NCBI RefSeq assembly: GCF_011045195.1 | Contig: NZ_CP049199.1 | Coordinates: forward strand, 1,302,001-1,366,000 | Reading direction: 5' to 3' | From: Caulobacter soli | GTDB taxonomy: Bacteria > Pseudomonadota > Alphaproteobacteria > Caulobacterales > Caulobacteraceae | Length of the DNA: 64,000 nucleotides | Part shown: in pieces, positions 39,580 to 52,128 of the stretch | How positions within the stretch are numbered: the stretch's first letter is position 1 | Layout: each line of letters starts with the position of its first letter | Notes under the pieces: generated by a model | What the model saw: only the letters and a program-made list of their open reading frames with translations | Databases searched by the model: none | Told to the model about the DNA's origin: nothing | Translations under genes and position numbers: made by a program

Positions 39580-41511
39580 ATGCGTTCAATCGTTCTCGGC
39601 CTGCTGGCCGCCACCGCTCTGAGCGCATCGGCCCAGGCCGCGCCCCTCCTGGCTCCGGTCTTCACCGACCACGCCGTGCTGCAACGCGGCCAGCCGATCC
39701 GGGTGTGGGGCGCGGCCAAGCCCGGGGCGGTGGTGTCGGTCAAGCTGGGCGAGGCCGAGGCGAGCGCCACGGTCGACGCCGAAGGCCGCTGGTCGACGAC
39801 GCTTCCGGCCCGCGAGCCAGGTCCGGCCCTGACCCTGACCGTCAAGGCGGGCGGCGACAGCCAGACCCTGTCGGACCTGCTGGTCGGCGACGTCTGGCTG
39901 TGCTCAGGCCAGTCCAACATGGAATATCCGCTGCGCCGCGCCCTGGGCGGCGAGGCCGAGGCGGCCAATTCGGCCGACCCCAACATCCGCCTTTTCCAGA
40001 CCGGCCGCGTCAGCCTGCCCGAGCCCACGGCGGCCCTGCCCAAGGAAGCCGCCTGGCGCGCGGCCGCGCCGGAGTCGGCCAACAATTTCAGCGCCGCCTG
40101 CTTCTTCATGGGCCGCGAGATCAAGAAGACCACGGGCGTTCCGATCGGCCTGATCGACGCCACCTGGGGCGGCTCGGTGATCCAGGACTGGATCAGCCGC
40201 GAAAGCCTCCACGCCCTGGGCGACTATGACGAAGGCCTGGCGATCCTGGCCGACTACGCCCAGTCGCCCGAGAAGGGCATGGCGCGCTGGGGCGTGCAGC
40301 TCGACGGCTGGGCCGCCAAGGCCGAACCGCAGGCCGCCGCCTGGAGCCGTCCCGACTTCGACGACCGTGACTGGAAGACCATGCCGGCCGAGAAGTTCTG
40401 GGAGACCAATCCCGGGCTGGAGACCTTTGACGGCACGATCTGGCTGCGCGCCGCCATCGTGCTGACCGACAAGCAGGCCAGGCAGGGCGCGACCCTGTCG
40501 CTGGGTCCGATCGACGACCTGGACACCACCTTCGTCAATGGCCGCGAGGTCGGTTCGCAGCAGGGCTGGGATCGGCTGCGCGACTACAAGATCGCGCCGG
40601 GCGTGCTGAAGGCGGGTCCGAACGTCATCGCCGTGCGGGCCATCGACACCAGCGGCGGCGGCGGAGCCTGGGGCCCGGCGGCCCAGAAGGGCCTGAAGTT
40701 CGCCGACGGCTCGTTCGCGCCCCTGGGCGCCCACTGGCGCTACAAGATCTCGAGCACCCTGGCCCAGAGCGGCCTGCCGCCGACCGCGCCGTGGGTGGGG
40801 ACCAGCGGCCTGTCGACCCTGCGCAACGGCATGATCGCCCCGCTGATCCCCTACGGCCTGAAGGGTTTCGCCTGGTATCAGGGCGAGGCCAATGTCGCCG
40901 AGCCGGCCGCCTATGCCCGCCTGCTGCCGGCCCTGGTCGCCGACTGGCGCAAGTCGTTCGACGGCGCGGACCTGCCGTTCCTGGTGGTGCAGCTGGCCGA
41001 CTTCGGGCCGCGCGTCACGACGCCGGTCGAGTCCGGCTGGGCGGGCGTGCGCGACGTCCAGCGACGCACGGCGGCGGCCGATCCCAAGGTCGGCCTCGCT
41101 TCGGCCGTCGACATCGGCGACATCTACGACATCCACCCGGCCAACAAGCAGCAGGTCGGCCATCGCCTGGCGCTGCAGGCCCGCAAGCTGGCCTATGGCG
41201 AGACGACCCTGGTCGCCGCCGGGCCAGCCCCGCTGTCGGCCGTCCGTAATGGCGGGACGGTGGTCGTGCGGCTGGATCAGCCGGCGGTGGTGCAGGCCGA
41301 TAGCCGGCCGGTCGGTTTCGAGCTGTGCGACGCGCGCGGCGCCTGCCGCTTCGCCGACGCGACCCTGGCCGGCGACCGGGTCAGCCTGGCGGTTCCGGCC
41401 GGCTTCGCGCCGGTCAAGGTGCGCTTCGCCTGGGCCGACAGTCCGATCCTCAACCTGTATGGCGCGACCGGCTTGCCGGCCACGCCGTTCGAGCTGGCGA
41501 TCGCGCCCTAG
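39580..41511 (+). CDS. Sialate O-acetylesterase-type (SASA) carbohydrate acetylesterase
   Basis: This 643-residue secreted esterase has a signal peptide (IVLGLLAATALSASAQAA), an N-terminal beta domain, the SGNH nucleophile motif CSGQSNMEYPL (Ser112) and the DIHP dyad (Asp517, His519). A jelly-roll insert lies between the two halves. Enzymes of this family remove O-acetyl groups from sialic acids and also from plant glycans. Beside GH74, GH29 and GH3, deacetylation of xyloglucan galactose is the likely role. I chose the ATG at 39580; only a weak AAAAGG precedes it. Confidence 0.9.
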   Translation: MRSIVLGLLAATALSASAQAAPLLAPVFTDHAVLQRGQPIRVWGAAKPGAVVSVKLGEAEASATVDAEGRWSTTLPAREPGPALTLTVKAGGDSQTLSDLLVGDVWLCSGQSNMEYPLRRALGGEAEAANSADPNIRLFQTGRVSLPEPTAALPKEAAWRAAAPESANNFSAACFFMGREIKKTTGVPIGLIDATWGGSVIQDWISRESLHALGDYDEGLAILADYAQSPEKGMARWGVQLDGWAAKAEPQAAAWSRPDFDDRDWKTMPAEKFWETNPGLETFDGTIWLRAAIVLTDKQARQGATLSLGPIDDLDTTFVNGREVGSQQGWDRLRDYKIAPGVLKAGPNVIAVRAIDTSGGGGAWGPAAQKGLKFADGSFAPLGAHWRYKISSTLAQSGLPPTAPWVGTSGLSTLRNGMIAPLIPYGLKGFAWYQGEANVAEPAAYARLLPALVADWRKSFDGADLPFLVVQLADFGPRVTTPVESGWAGVRDVQRRTAAADPKVGLASAVDIGDIYDIHPANKQQVGHRLALQARKLAYGETTLVAAGPAPLSAVRNGGTVVVRLDQPAVVQADSRPVGFELCDARGACRFADATLAGDRVSLAVPAGFAPVKVRFAWADSPILNLYGATGLPATPFELAIAP

Positions 41512-41622
41512 CCGGCCTTTTGGTTAAAATGCCGGATGGGGCTCGGTCTCGTTCCGGCGGATTTCCAGGGTTTCACTCCATTCCAGCGGGGCCGTACCGC
41601 GCCTAGGCTTGTCGTCTGGCTA

Positions 41623-41701
41623 GCGCGGACGCGACCGGACTTGTCCGGGCGTGTCCGCGCGGGCAGGGGGCGGACGGCGCGCGCGGAGCCGCGCGCGCCG
41701 T
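41623..41701. other. Two tandem, very stable GC-rich hairpins
   Basis: Hairpin 1 (41623-41660) pairs GCGCGGACGCGACCGGAC with its partner across a TT loop, 18 positions with one mismatch and one wobble. Hairpin 2 (41674-41701) has an uninterrupted GGCGCGCGCGG/CCGCGCGCGCC stem. No T tract follows, so they are not simple terminators. They lie between the esterase stop and the 54-aa ORF. Confidence 0.8.
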
Positions 41702-41756
41702 TAACCAGCAACCCCTTGATACCGAACGGCATTGTCCTCTCGTAGGAGAGCGTAGC

Positions 41757-41921
41757 GTGCCCGATGTAGCGTACCAGGCCTTGGCGGAACTTTGGGAGGC
41801 GGTCTTCGGCGAACAGCCGTCGGTCGTCGCCGAACCCAGCCTGACGGCCCAGGTCCTGGTCGCCTATCTGCCGCCCGTGGAGCCCTACAGCTTCGGCGCC
41901 GAGGACGACCCCGAAGACTAG
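41757..41921 (+). CDS. Small acidic protein of unknown function (54 aa)
   Basis: GTG at 41757 is preceded by GGAGAG at a 6-base spacing and opens a 54-codon frame ending in TAG. The product (VPDVAYQALAELWEAVFGEQ at the start, GAEDDPED at the end) has one amphipathic helix and an acidic tail, with normal codon use. It overlaps the 3' end of the convergent DnaJ-domain gene by four bases. I do not recognise it. The ribosome-binding site and codon bias are the support. Confidence 0.6.
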   Translation: MPDVAYQALAELWEAVFGEQPSVVAEPSLTAQVLVAYLPPVEPYSFGAEDDPED

Positions 41922-42619
41922 GCCGCCCAGGCCGCCGCGAAGCGCTTCAGCTGAGAGCGGGCCGCGCTTTCGGCGCCGTCGCCCAGGGCTTCCAGGCGCA
42001 GGAACAGGTCGCCGGCTCGGTGCGCGCCACGGGCCGGCAGACCCTGGCCGGGCAGTCGCACCAGGCCGCGGGCGGCGGCCTTGGTCGAGATCCAGACCAG
42101 GCGCGGACCCACGGCCGTGGCCACCTCGATCCGGCCGCCTTCCGCCAGGGCGCGGGCGTCCAGGCGGGCGGTCAGCCACAGGTCGTCGCCGCGCACCAGA
42201 GCGTCGGGATCGTGCTTGAGCGTTACGCGGAAGGTCACGTTCTCGACCCGCACCTTGTCGCCGTCGCGCAGGCCGGCCGGCAGGGTCAGGCGCAGCTTGC
42301 GGGCGTCCAGGGCCAGGTCCAGCGCGCCGCCGGCGAAGGCCAGGGCGGCGTCGATCTGCAGGGTGGCCTGCTCGACCCGGGGCGGTTCGGTGACGGCGGG
42401 CGGGAAATGGATCTGCCGCGTGGGCGTGTCCTGCAGCAAGCGATAGGCGGCCAGCACGTCGCGGAACAGGGCCGCGTCGCCGCCCGGACGGTCGGGGTGG
42501 GCGCGCTTGGCGGCTTCGCGATAGGCGGCCCGCAGCTCGCGCTCGTCGGCGCCCGGCGCGACGCCGAGAATGGCGCGAGCGGCTTGAAGACTGAGAACGG
42601 GGGACGAGCCGGCGGTCAT
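41918..42619 (-). CDS. DnaJ-domain protein
   Basis: This ~233-residue protein begins with a J domain whose HPD motif is at residues 41-43 (AKRAHPDRPGG), the part that stimulates DnaK ATPase. The rest resembles a shortened DnaJ C-terminal peptide-binding region (LTLPAGLRDGDKVRVENV, GDLWLTARL, GDLFLRLEALG), as in CbpA-like type II proteins, without a zinc-finger domain or clear Gly/Phe linker. I chose the ATG at 42619. It is probably a specialised co-chaperone; its clients are unknown. Confidence 0.85.
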   Translation of the reverse strand: MTAGSSPVLSLQAARAILGVAPGADERELRAAYREAAKRAHPDRPGGDAALFRDVLAAYRLLQDTPTRQIHFPPAVTEPPRVEQATLQIDAALAFAGGALDLALDARKLRLTLPAGLRDGDKVRVENVTFRVTLKHDPDALVRGDDLWLTARLDARALAEGGRIEVATAVGPRLVWISTKAAARGLVRLPGQGLPARGAHRAGDLFLRLEALGDGAESAARSQLKRFAAAWAA

Positions 42620-42676
42620 GCCGCGACCCTGCCGCCGTTTGGTCAACGGCGGGTTAAGTTAAGACTTTCGAGCCGC

Positions 42677-43018
42677 CTAGCGGATCTGGCCGCTCAGCAG
42701 CCAGACCAGGCCGAAGATCCCGAACACCCCGGCCGCGAAGACGATCACGGCCCACGAGCCGCTGCGGCGATACCAGGTGACGGGCTCGTCGACGTCGGGC
42801 CCCTCGACGCGCGCCCGCTCGGCCGCCTTGGCGCGCAACCGCCAGAAATTCCAAGCCCCGCCCGCGAACAGGAACAGGCCGCCGGCCGCCAGGATGATCC
42901 AGTCCTGGACGTCGTCGCCCTTCCACTTGATCGCCTCGATATAGCCGATCCACAGGCCGGCCGCGCACCACAGCGCCAGGGGAATCCAGGCCAGTCGCGC
43001 CCGCGTGCCGAGTTTCAT
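42677..43018 (-). CDS. Hypothetical membrane protein
   Basis: This 113-residue protein has three hydrophobic segments (about residues 9-25, 41-57 and 89-109), separated by charged loops including a basic stretch ([13 protein letters not shown]). I recognise no family. Composition and third-position GC support coding. The gene lies divergently upstream of pdxH and just upstream of the DnaJ-domain gene on the same strand. Confidence 0.7.
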   Translation of the reverse strand: MKLGTRARLAWIPLALWCAAGLWIGYIEAIKWKGDDVQDWIILAAGGLFLFAGGAWNFWRLRAKAAERARVEGPDVDEPVTWYRRSGSWAVIVFAAGVFGIFGLVWLLSGQIR

Positions 43019-43124
43019 AGGGTGTCCTTCATGTCGCGCGGCAGATGCGCGCGACAGGCCGTGCGCGTCAAGCGTGGAGGGGTTGGGCGTGGCTCACGGA
43101 CGACGGGCGCCCTATATGCCTTTC

Positions 43125-43790
43125 ATGACCGACGCGCCCCTGATCCCCGCCTCGCCGTCCGAGGACGACTATGTCCGCCAGGTGACCGAGGCCGCGCCTC
43201 TGCCGCTGCTGCCGGAGGGCGACCCGATCCGCCTGTTCGAAGAGTGGCTGGCCGAGGCGGGCAAGGGCGAGCCGAACGATCCCAACGCCGTGGCCGTGTC
43301 CACCGTCGACGCCGACGGCCTGCCGGACTCGCGCATGGTGCTGCTCAAGAGCGTCGATGCGCGCGGCTTTGTCTTCTACACCAACACCCAGAGCGCCAAG
43401 GGCGTGGAGCTCGGCGGCCAGCCCAAGGCGGCCCTGCTGTTCCACTGGAAGTCGCTGCGTCGCCAGGTGCGGGTGCGCGGCGTGGTCGAGCCGGTGACCG
43501 AGGCCGAAGCCGACGCCTATTTCGCCAGCCGAGCCCGCCACAGCCAGCTGGGCGCGTGGGCCAGCGACCAGTCGCGGCCGCTGCCCGACCGCCTGGCGCT
43601 GGAGCGCCGGGTGGCCGAGATGGCGCTGAAGTTCGGCATCGGCAAGGTGCCGCGCCCGCCGCACTGGTCGGGCTACCGCGTCGTGCCGCAAGTCATCGAG
43701 TTCTGGCGCGACCGCCCGTTCCGCCTGCACGAACGCCTGGTCTACGACCGCGTCGGCGAGGGCTGGGAGACCAAGCGACTGTTTCCTTAA
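43125..43790 (+). CDS. pdxH: Pyridoxamine 5'-phosphate oxidase
   Basis: This 221-residue FMN enzyme makes pyridoxal phosphate from pyridoxine/pyridoxamine phosphate. Visible motifs are [59 protein letters not shown] and the C-terminal [14 protein letters not shown] with RLHERLVY. Length and order are standard. The ATG at 43125 is the natural start; the upstream open frame has no coding character. It converges with, and overlaps by a few bases, the TetR-family gene. Confidence 0.96.
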   Translation: MTDAPLIPASPSEDDYVRQVTEAAPLPLLPEGDPIRLFEEWLAEAGKGEPNDPNAVAVSTVDADGLPDSRMVLLKSVDARGFVFYTNTQSAKGVELGGQPKAALLFHWKSLRRQVRVRGVVEPVTEAEADAYFASRARHSQLGAWASDQSRPLPDRLALERRVAEMALKFGIGKVPRPPHWSGYRVVPQVIEFWRDRPFRLHERLVYDRVGEGWETKRLFP

Positions 43791-44404
43791 GCCCCATACC
43801 GCGCCAGGAACGTCTCCACCGCGTCGGCGCAGATTTCGGCCAGGGGGCGGTTCGGCTGGGCTTCGTCGCCGGCGGCAAGGCCCAGCACCAGGGTGGGGTG
43901 GTCGAGCATGCCCAACAGCTGGCCGGCCGCCCAGGCCGGTTGGGCGGCCGTCAGTTCGCCGGTCTCGATCAGGCTCTCGATCACCTCGATCGCCGCGCCG
44001 CCCAGCTCCTGGTGGGCGCTCTTCAGGAAGTGATCGGCTATGGCCTCGAAGCGCCGGCGCTCGCTGGTGACCATCCGGAAGATCGCCCGGGTCGCGGGCT
44101 CGGTCATGAAGGTGGCATAGGCCAGGGCCAGGGCCGTCAGCCGGGCGCGGGCGTCACCCTGGACCTTGAGGCTTTCGCGCACGGGCTCGGCCATCAGCCG
44201 GACGGTGTCGTGGACGACGATCTCGAACAGCTTGGCCTTGCTGGGATAGTAGGCGTACAGCGTTGCGGTGGACACGCTGGCCATCCTGGCCACCACCTCC
44301 ATGCCGGCGGCGGAATAGCCCTCCTTCAGGAAGACGCCTCGCGCGGCGGTGAGAATCTCGGCCTTCTTACGTTCGGACCGATTTGGGCCTGCGCCGATAA
44401 GCAT
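43787..44404 (-). CDS. TetR-family transcriptional regulator
   Basis: This 205-residue protein has a TetR N-terminal HTH ([40 protein letters not shown], residues ~17-55) and a helical C-terminal domain of the AcrR/TetR_C type. The ligand and targets are unknown. It is divergent from the APH-AAA gene, with a 144-bp shared upstream region in which I see no convincing palindrome. Confidence 0.9.
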   Translation of the reverse strand: MLIGAGPNRSERKKAEILTAARGVFLKEGYSAAGMEVVARMASVSTATLYAYYPSKAKLFEIVVHDTVRLMAEPVRESLKVQGDARARLTALALAYATFMTEPATRAIFRMVTSERRRFEAIADHFLKSAHQELGGAAIEVIESLIETGELTAAQPAWAAGQLLGMLDHPTLVLGLAAGDEAQPNRPLAEICADAVETFLARYGA

Positions 44405-44548
44405 GCGGTTGCACTCGATCTACGGTTAAGCATGACCATAGATGTACAACTCAAAAGCAAGCAAGCGTGCTGAACGCGACGAAGACTGAAGTTTCCGCTA
44501 TGGGGACGCCGACGCCGGGAATTTTGGCGTGCTGGATGAGGCTTGGGC

Positions 44549-46048
44549 GTGATCAAGGACGCGGAAACGGTTCGCGAGCAGGAAGTGGCCGCCTGGATGG
44601 GCGAGCGGGCCGATCGAGTGATCGAGACGTCGTGCGCCCGCGTGTTCCTGGTCGGCGAGGCGGCCTGGAAGGTCAAGCGCCCGGTCAATTTCGGCTTCCT
44701 GGATTACTCCACCCTTGAGCTGCGTCGCTGGTCGCTGGAGCGCGAGCTGAGCTTCAACCGCGCCGCCGCGCCCGACATCTATCGCGCGGTTCGCCGCCTT
44801 ACCCGCACCGATAGCGGCGGGGTCGAGATGGACGGGGCCGGCGAGATCGTCGAGTACCTGCTGGAGATGCGCCGCTTCGACGAGCAGGGCGTGCTGGCCC
44901 AGCAGCCCTGGGCGATCGACGACGCGCTCGAGGAATCCCTGGGCCGCACCATCGCCCAGTTCCACGCCGGGGCGCCGCTGCGGCCGCAAGGCGGCGGGGT
45001 GGGGGCCCTGGGCTACACCATCGCCTCGAACGCCAACCTGCTGCGGGGTCTGGCTCCACGCCTGGGCGCCCAGGCCGTCGAGCGGCTGATCGCCGAGACG
45101 GATCTGGCGCTGGAGCGCCTGGGCCCGCAACTGAACGAACGCGCGGGGCAGGGCTTCGCCCGCCACTGCCACGGCGACCTGCACCTGGGTAATATCCTGG
45201 TCGAGGACGGCAAGCCGATCCTGTTCGACTGCATCGAGTTCAACGACTCGCTGTCGGACATCGACATCCAGTACGACCTGGCCTTCCTGCTGATGGACCT
45301 CGACTTCCGCCGCCGTCGCGACGCCGCCGGCCGGGTGCTGAACGCCTATCTGGACGAGGCCGCCCGTACGTTCGGCGAGGGCCTGTGGACCGGCTTGGCC
45401 GCGCTGCCTCTGATGCTCAGCGTCCGCGCCGCGGTGCGCACCCACGTCTGGGCCTACAGCAACGACGACGAGGCCGCCCGCGCCTATCTGGCCACGGCTC
45501 TGGAGCACCTGGCGCCCCAGCCGGTCAGCCTGGTGGCGACCGGCGGCTTCTCGGGTTCGGGCAAGTCGACCTTCGCCCGGGTCTGCGCGCCCGGCCTGGG
45601 GGCGGCCCCCGGGGCGGTGGTCCTGCGCACCGACGAGATCCGCAAGCGCCTGTGCGGGGTGCCCTCGCTGCAGCGCCTGCCCAAGGAAGCCTACACCTCG
45701 GACATGAGCGACCGGGTCTATGACGAGCTGTTCCGCGACGCGGCCCTGACCCTGGCCGCCGGCCGTTCGGTGGTGGTCGACGCGGTGTTCCTCAAGCCCG
45801 AGCAGCGCGCGCGGGCCGAGGCCCTGGCCAAGTCGGTCGACGTGGCGTTCCAGGGCGTCTGGCTGGAGGCCCCGCCCGAGGTGCTGCGCGCCCGCGTCGC
45901 CGCCCGCGTCAACGACGCCTCGGACGCCGACGTCGCCGTGCTGGAAAGCCAGCTGGCCCGCGACACCGGCGACATCGCCTGGCGCCGCGTCGACACGGTC
46001 AGCGCGTTCGAGGACGAAGCCCGGGCGCTGGCGGAGTCGATGGGGTAG
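44549..46048 (+). CDS. Two-domain protein: aminoglycoside-phosphotransferase-like kinase fused to AAA/Zeta-type P-loop kinase
   Basis: This ~499-residue protein has an APH-like N-terminal half with the catalytic loop HCHGDLHLGNIL (Asp210) and a following metal-binding ILFDCIEFND. The P-loop C-terminal half has Walker A GFSGSGKST at residues 333-341 and LRTDEIRKRL. This architecture occurs in many proteobacteria and its substrate is not established; a small-molecule kinase is likely rather than an antibiotic-resistance enzyme. I chose GTG at 44549, with GAGG seven bases upstream, over TTG 44543, which would be too close to it. Confidence 0.88.
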   Translation: MIKDAETVREQEVAAWMGERADRVIETSCARVFLVGEAAWKVKRPVNFGFLDYSTLELRRWSLERELSFNRAAAPDIYRAVRRLTRTDSGGVEMDGAGEIVEYLLEMRRFDEQGVLAQQPWAIDDALEESLGRTIAQFHAGAPLRPQGGGVGALGYTIASNANLLRGLAPRLGAQAVERLIAETDLALERLGPQLNERAGQGFARHCHGDLHLGNILVEDGKPILFDCIEFNDSLSDIDIQYDLAFLLMDLDFRRRRDAAGRVLNAYLDEAARTFGEGLWTGLAALPLMLSVRAAVRTHVWAYSNDDEAARAYLATALEHLAPQPVSLVATGGFSGSGKSTFARVCAPGLGAAPGAVVLRTDEIRKRLCGVPSLQRLPKEAYTSDMSDRVYDELFRDAALTLAAGRSVVVDAVFLKPEQRARAEALAKSVDVAFQGVWLEAPPEVLRARVAARVNDASDADVAVLESQLARDTGDIAWRRVDTVSAFEDEARALAESMG

Positions 46049-46057
46049 GGAGCGGCC

Positions 46058-47830
46058 CTAAGACCGCGCCGCTTCCACGCAGCGACCCTTCGGGCGAACC
46101 GCCGCGCAGATCGACGACAGCAGCTCGACCGGTCGGATCGGCTTGCCCAGGTGGTCGTCGAAGCCCATGGCCAGGAAGCGCTCGCGGTCGCCCGACATGG
46201 CCGAGGCGGTCAGGGCGATGACCGGTATCGTCGGGTCGCCCGCCACGCCGGCCCGGATGGCCTCCAGGGCGGTGATGCCGTCCATCACCGGCATGTTGAT
46301 GTCCATCAGCACCGCGTCGAAGACCTCGACCTTCAGCGCGTCCAGCGCCGCCTGGCCGTCGTCGACGATGGTCAGGACCACGCCGGTGGCCTCCAGCATG
46401 GTGCGCACCACCACCTGGTTGATGGCGTTGTCCTCGGCCATCAGGATGCGCAGGGCTTCGAGGTCGGGGCCGTCGTCGTCCTGAAGATCGTCGTCCTCGG
46501 GGCTGGCCGCGGGCGCGTCGATCGGCGCGGCGAGCAGGGTGAAGACGAAGGTCGCGCCGTCGCCGCCGCTCTCGATCGCCAGGTCGCCGTCCATCTGGCG
46601 GGCCAGGGCGCGTGAGATGGTCAGGCCCAGGCCCGTGCCGCCGTGGCTGCGCGAGACGGCGTTGTCGGCCTGGGTGAAGCTGTCGAAGATGCGGTCGTGG
46701 AAATCGGCGTCGATGCCGACCCCGGTGTCGATCACCCGCAGCCGGATCTCGCTCAGGCCGTCGGCGCGCGGCGCGGCGGCCGTCAGCTGGATCGTCACCC
46801 CGCCCTGGCTGGTGAACTTCAGCCCGTTGGAGATCAGGTTCATCAGCACCTGGCGGATGCGCTGGGGGTCGGCCAGGATCCAGTCGGGCGCGGCCGGATC
46901 GATCTCGACGCGCAGCCATAGGCCCTTTTCGGCGGCGGCGTCGCGCCAGGCGTCGCCGGCCGCGCGGACCAGGTCGGGCAACTGGGTCGCCACGTGATCC
47001 AGGTCGACCTTGCCGGCCTCGATCTTCGACAGGTCCAGCACGTCGTTCAGCACCTGCATCAGGCTGTCGCCCGACTTGATCATCAGGCGCACGTGGCGGC
47101 GCTGGGCCTCGTTGAGGTTGCTGCGGTCCAGGGCGTAGGCCATGCCCAGCAGGCCGTTCATCGGCGTGCGCAGCTCGTGGCTGGTGACGGCCACGAAGGT
47201 GGACTTGGCGCGGTTGGCCTCCAGGGCCCGCTCGCGCTCCTCGCGCAGGTTGCGGGTCAGGGCGTCCATGCGCCGGGCGGCGGCGCGGTTGGCCATCATC
47301 ATGCTGATCGCGGTGGCCGCCACCATCGCCATGCCCAGGCGCGCGGTGTTGGGGCCCAGTCCCTCGGCGGGAAAGAAGAAGAGGGAAAACATCAGCATGC
47401 TGGCCATCGGCGCGAACGTGCTGATCACGATCAGCACGGCCGGCTGATGGCGGAAGTTCTGGGCGAAGATGATCTGGCCGGCCCAGATGGCGAAGGCGGC
47501 GATCTTGAAGTCGGCTCGGGTCGACACCCAGAACAGCGCGCCCAGCACCGCCCAGACCAGGTTGATCGGCAGGGCCGCCAGCACGAAGGCCGCGCGCTCG
47601 CCGGGCGAGCCGGGCACGCCCGCCTTGAACCGCCGCGTGCCCAGCCGCGCCACGCCCTCGCTGAGCAGAAGGGCGGCCAGCCATCCGGCCGCGATCGCGG
47701 GGCCGAGGGCGTAGGCGGCCACGCCGGCGGTCGCCAAGGCCGGAACCATGCGCGACGGCAGCAGCCGATGGGTGTCCAGCGCCACCTCGTCCAGCCGGTC
47801 GTCGGCCCAGGGGGAATCGAACCTTCGCAC
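46058..47830 (-). CDS. Hybrid sensor histidine kinase/response regulator
   Basis: This 590-residue membrane kinase has about six hydrophobic segments (residues ~30-185), a short coiled segment, and a HisKA domain with phospho-acceptor His218 in VTSHELRTPMNG. A HATPase domain follows (NLISNGLKFT, DTGVGI, GGTGLGLTIS), then a receiver domain with Asp510 in VLMDINMPVMDG. No classic input domain is present, so sensing is probably through the membrane part. No partner regulator is adjacent; an orphan kinase feeding a histidine phosphotransferase is likely. It converges with the APH-AAA gene (9 bp gap). Confidence 0.93.
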   Translation of the reverse strand: MRRFDSPWADDRLDEVALDTHRLLPSRMVPALATAGVAAYALGPAIAAGWLAALLLSEGVARLGTRRFKAGVPGSPGERAAFVLAALPINLVWAVLGALFWVSTRADFKIAAFAIWAGQIIFAQNFRHQPAVLIVISTFAPMASMLMFSLFFFPAEGLGPNTARLGMAMVAATAISMMMANRAAARRMDALTRNLREERERALEANRAKSTFVAVTSHELRTPMNGLLGMAYALDRSNLNEAQRRHVRLMIKSGDSLMQVLNDVLDLSKIEAGKVDLDHVATQLPDLVRAAGDAWRDAAAEKGLWLRVEIDPAAPDWILADPQRIRQVLMNLISNGLKFTSQGGVTIQLTAAAPRADGLSEIRLRVIDTGVGIDADFHDRIFDSFTQADNAVSRSHGGTGLGLTISRALARQMDGDLAIESGGDGATFVFTLLAAPIDAPAASPEDDDLQDDDGPDLEALRILMAEDNAINQVVVRTMLEATGVVLTIVDDGQAALDALKVEVFDAVLMDINMPVMDGITALEAIRAGVAGDPTIPVIALTASAMSGDRERFLAMGFDDHLGKPIRPVELLSSICAAVRPKGRCVEAARS

Positions 47831-48047
47831 TTTGGAATTTTGCCTCGTTCCTCAACCGGCGCGGTGCGGACAAAACTAGTCCCTACAGCCTAGCATGGAT
47901 TGAACGGCGCCTGCGACGGATCAGCGCGGCGGTCGGGAATCCGACGGTAACCTTAAGGTTCGCGCCGGGCGCGCGCCGCGTTGCGCGAGCGCCGTCGCCC
48001 CGCTAGCCTTGTGTGAACAACGATAACGGATCGGGAGAGCGTGGCCG

Positions 48048-51026
<2,979 letters not shown>

Positions 51027-51034
51027 TTCTCCGC

Positions 51035-51166
51035 CACTTGCCCCCTACGGACCGCTTCGCGGTCGTCTTCCCCCGGAGGGGGAAGAGCCTTTTGGCCGGC
51101 GCCAGCGCGAAGGCTCCGCCCCCTATGGGGCGGACAGACCGCGAAGCGGTCAGGTGGGGGCAAGTG
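51035..51166. repeat. Paired inverted repeat, family 5 (first copy)
   Basis: The outer ends CACTTGCCCCC and GGGGGCAAGTG, with GACCGCTTCGCGGTC-type inner hairpins, face each other across ~130 bp. It fills the convergent gap between the ligase-fusion gene and the MBL gene. The second copy, at 57216-57324, is inverted relative to this one. Confidence 0.85.
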
Positions 51167-51167
51167 A

Positions 51168-52061
51168 TCAGGTCAGCTGATAAAGGCTATCCAGCCCTGG
51201 CTCGCCGTCACAGCTGACCCGGCCTTCCTTCACCAGCAGCAGCGTGTGGGCCAGCACCGACATGGCCGCCGCCGGGTGCAGGCGCGGGTCGACGGCGGCG
51301 TAGAGCGTGGGAACCATGGCCTTGATCGTGGTCGGGCCTTGCGCCAGCGCGGCCAACACCTGGGCCTCTCTCGCCCGGCGATGGTCGGCATAGGCCTGGA
51401 GGAACGGCGCGACGTCGCGGACCGGCGCGCCGTGGGTCGGCCACAGGGTGTCGAACCCCTCGGCCTTCACCTTTTCCAGACTGGCGAAATAGTCGCCCAT
51501 GTCGCCGTCGGGCGGGGTGATCACCGTGGTCGACCAGCCCATCACATGGTCGCCCGAGAACAGGGCGTTCTCCTCCTTCAGGGCGAAGCAGACGTGGTTG
51601 GAGGTATGGCCCGGCGTGGCCACGGCGCGCAGGGTCCAGCCCGGGCCTTCGAAGACGTCGCCGTCGGCGATCTCGACATCGGGGCGGAAACCCTCGTCTT
51701 CACCAGCCTCGAGCGCCAGCCCGTGGGCCAACTCGCCAAGATGCGGCGCGCGGCGGCCGTGGATCGTCGCCCCGGTCGCCTTCCGCAGCGGACGGGCGAG
51801 GGGAGAGTGGTCGCTGTGGTGGTGGGTGACCAGGATGTGGCTGACCGTCTCGCCGTCCAGCGCCGCCAGCAGCGCCTGGAGATGGCCGTCCAGGTCGGGG
51901 CCTGGATCGATCACCGCCACGGTCCCGCGCCCGACGATATAGGTGCCGGTGCCGACATAGGTGAAGGGGCCCGGATTGTCGGCGATCACCCGGCGGATCA
52001 GCGGCGAGACCTGGTCGCAGCGCCCGTACTCGAACTCGATCTCGCGGACGAAGGGGATCAT
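51168..52061 (-). CDS. MBL-fold metallo-hydrolase (LACTB2-like)
   Basis: This ~297-residue protein has the metallo-beta-lactamase metal motif THHHSDHSP, an upstream strand with VIDPGPDLDGH, the second histidine in TPGHTSNHVCF and a third in FSGDHVMGW, with a C-terminal winged-helix-like tail as in LACTB2-type hydrolases. The substrate is unknown; family members act on RNA or thioesters. I chose the ATG at 52061, which has GAGG upstream and the conserved start MIPFVREIEFEYGRCDQ. The longer frame to 52199 would clash with the divergent small lipoprotein gene. Confidence 0.9.
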   Translation of the reverse strand: MIPFVREIEFEYGRCDQVSPLIRRVIADNPGPFTYVGTGTYIVGRGTVAVIDPGPDLDGHLQALLAALDGETVSHILVTHHHSDHSPLARPLRKATGATIHGRRAPHLGELAHGLALEAGEDEGFRPDVEIADGDVFEGPGWTLRAVATPGHTSNHVCFALKEENALFSGDHVMGWSTTVITPPDGDMGDYFASLEKVKAEGFDTLWPTHGAPVRDVAPFLQAYADHRRAREAQVLAALAQGPTTIKAMVPTLYAAVDPRLHPAAAMSVLAHTLLLVKEGRVSCDGEPGLDSLYQLT

Positions 52062-52128
52062 GTCGGCCTCTGGCTGGGCGGCGCCGGTCTTGCGGTGAAC
52101 GACCCGTAAACCTTCTGGAGTACGGATC

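Noticed and set aside
41792-44473. 893-codon plus-strand frame across DnaJ-domain, pdxH and TetR genes
   Set aside because: It spans three well-supported genes in other frames and has shadow composition throughout.
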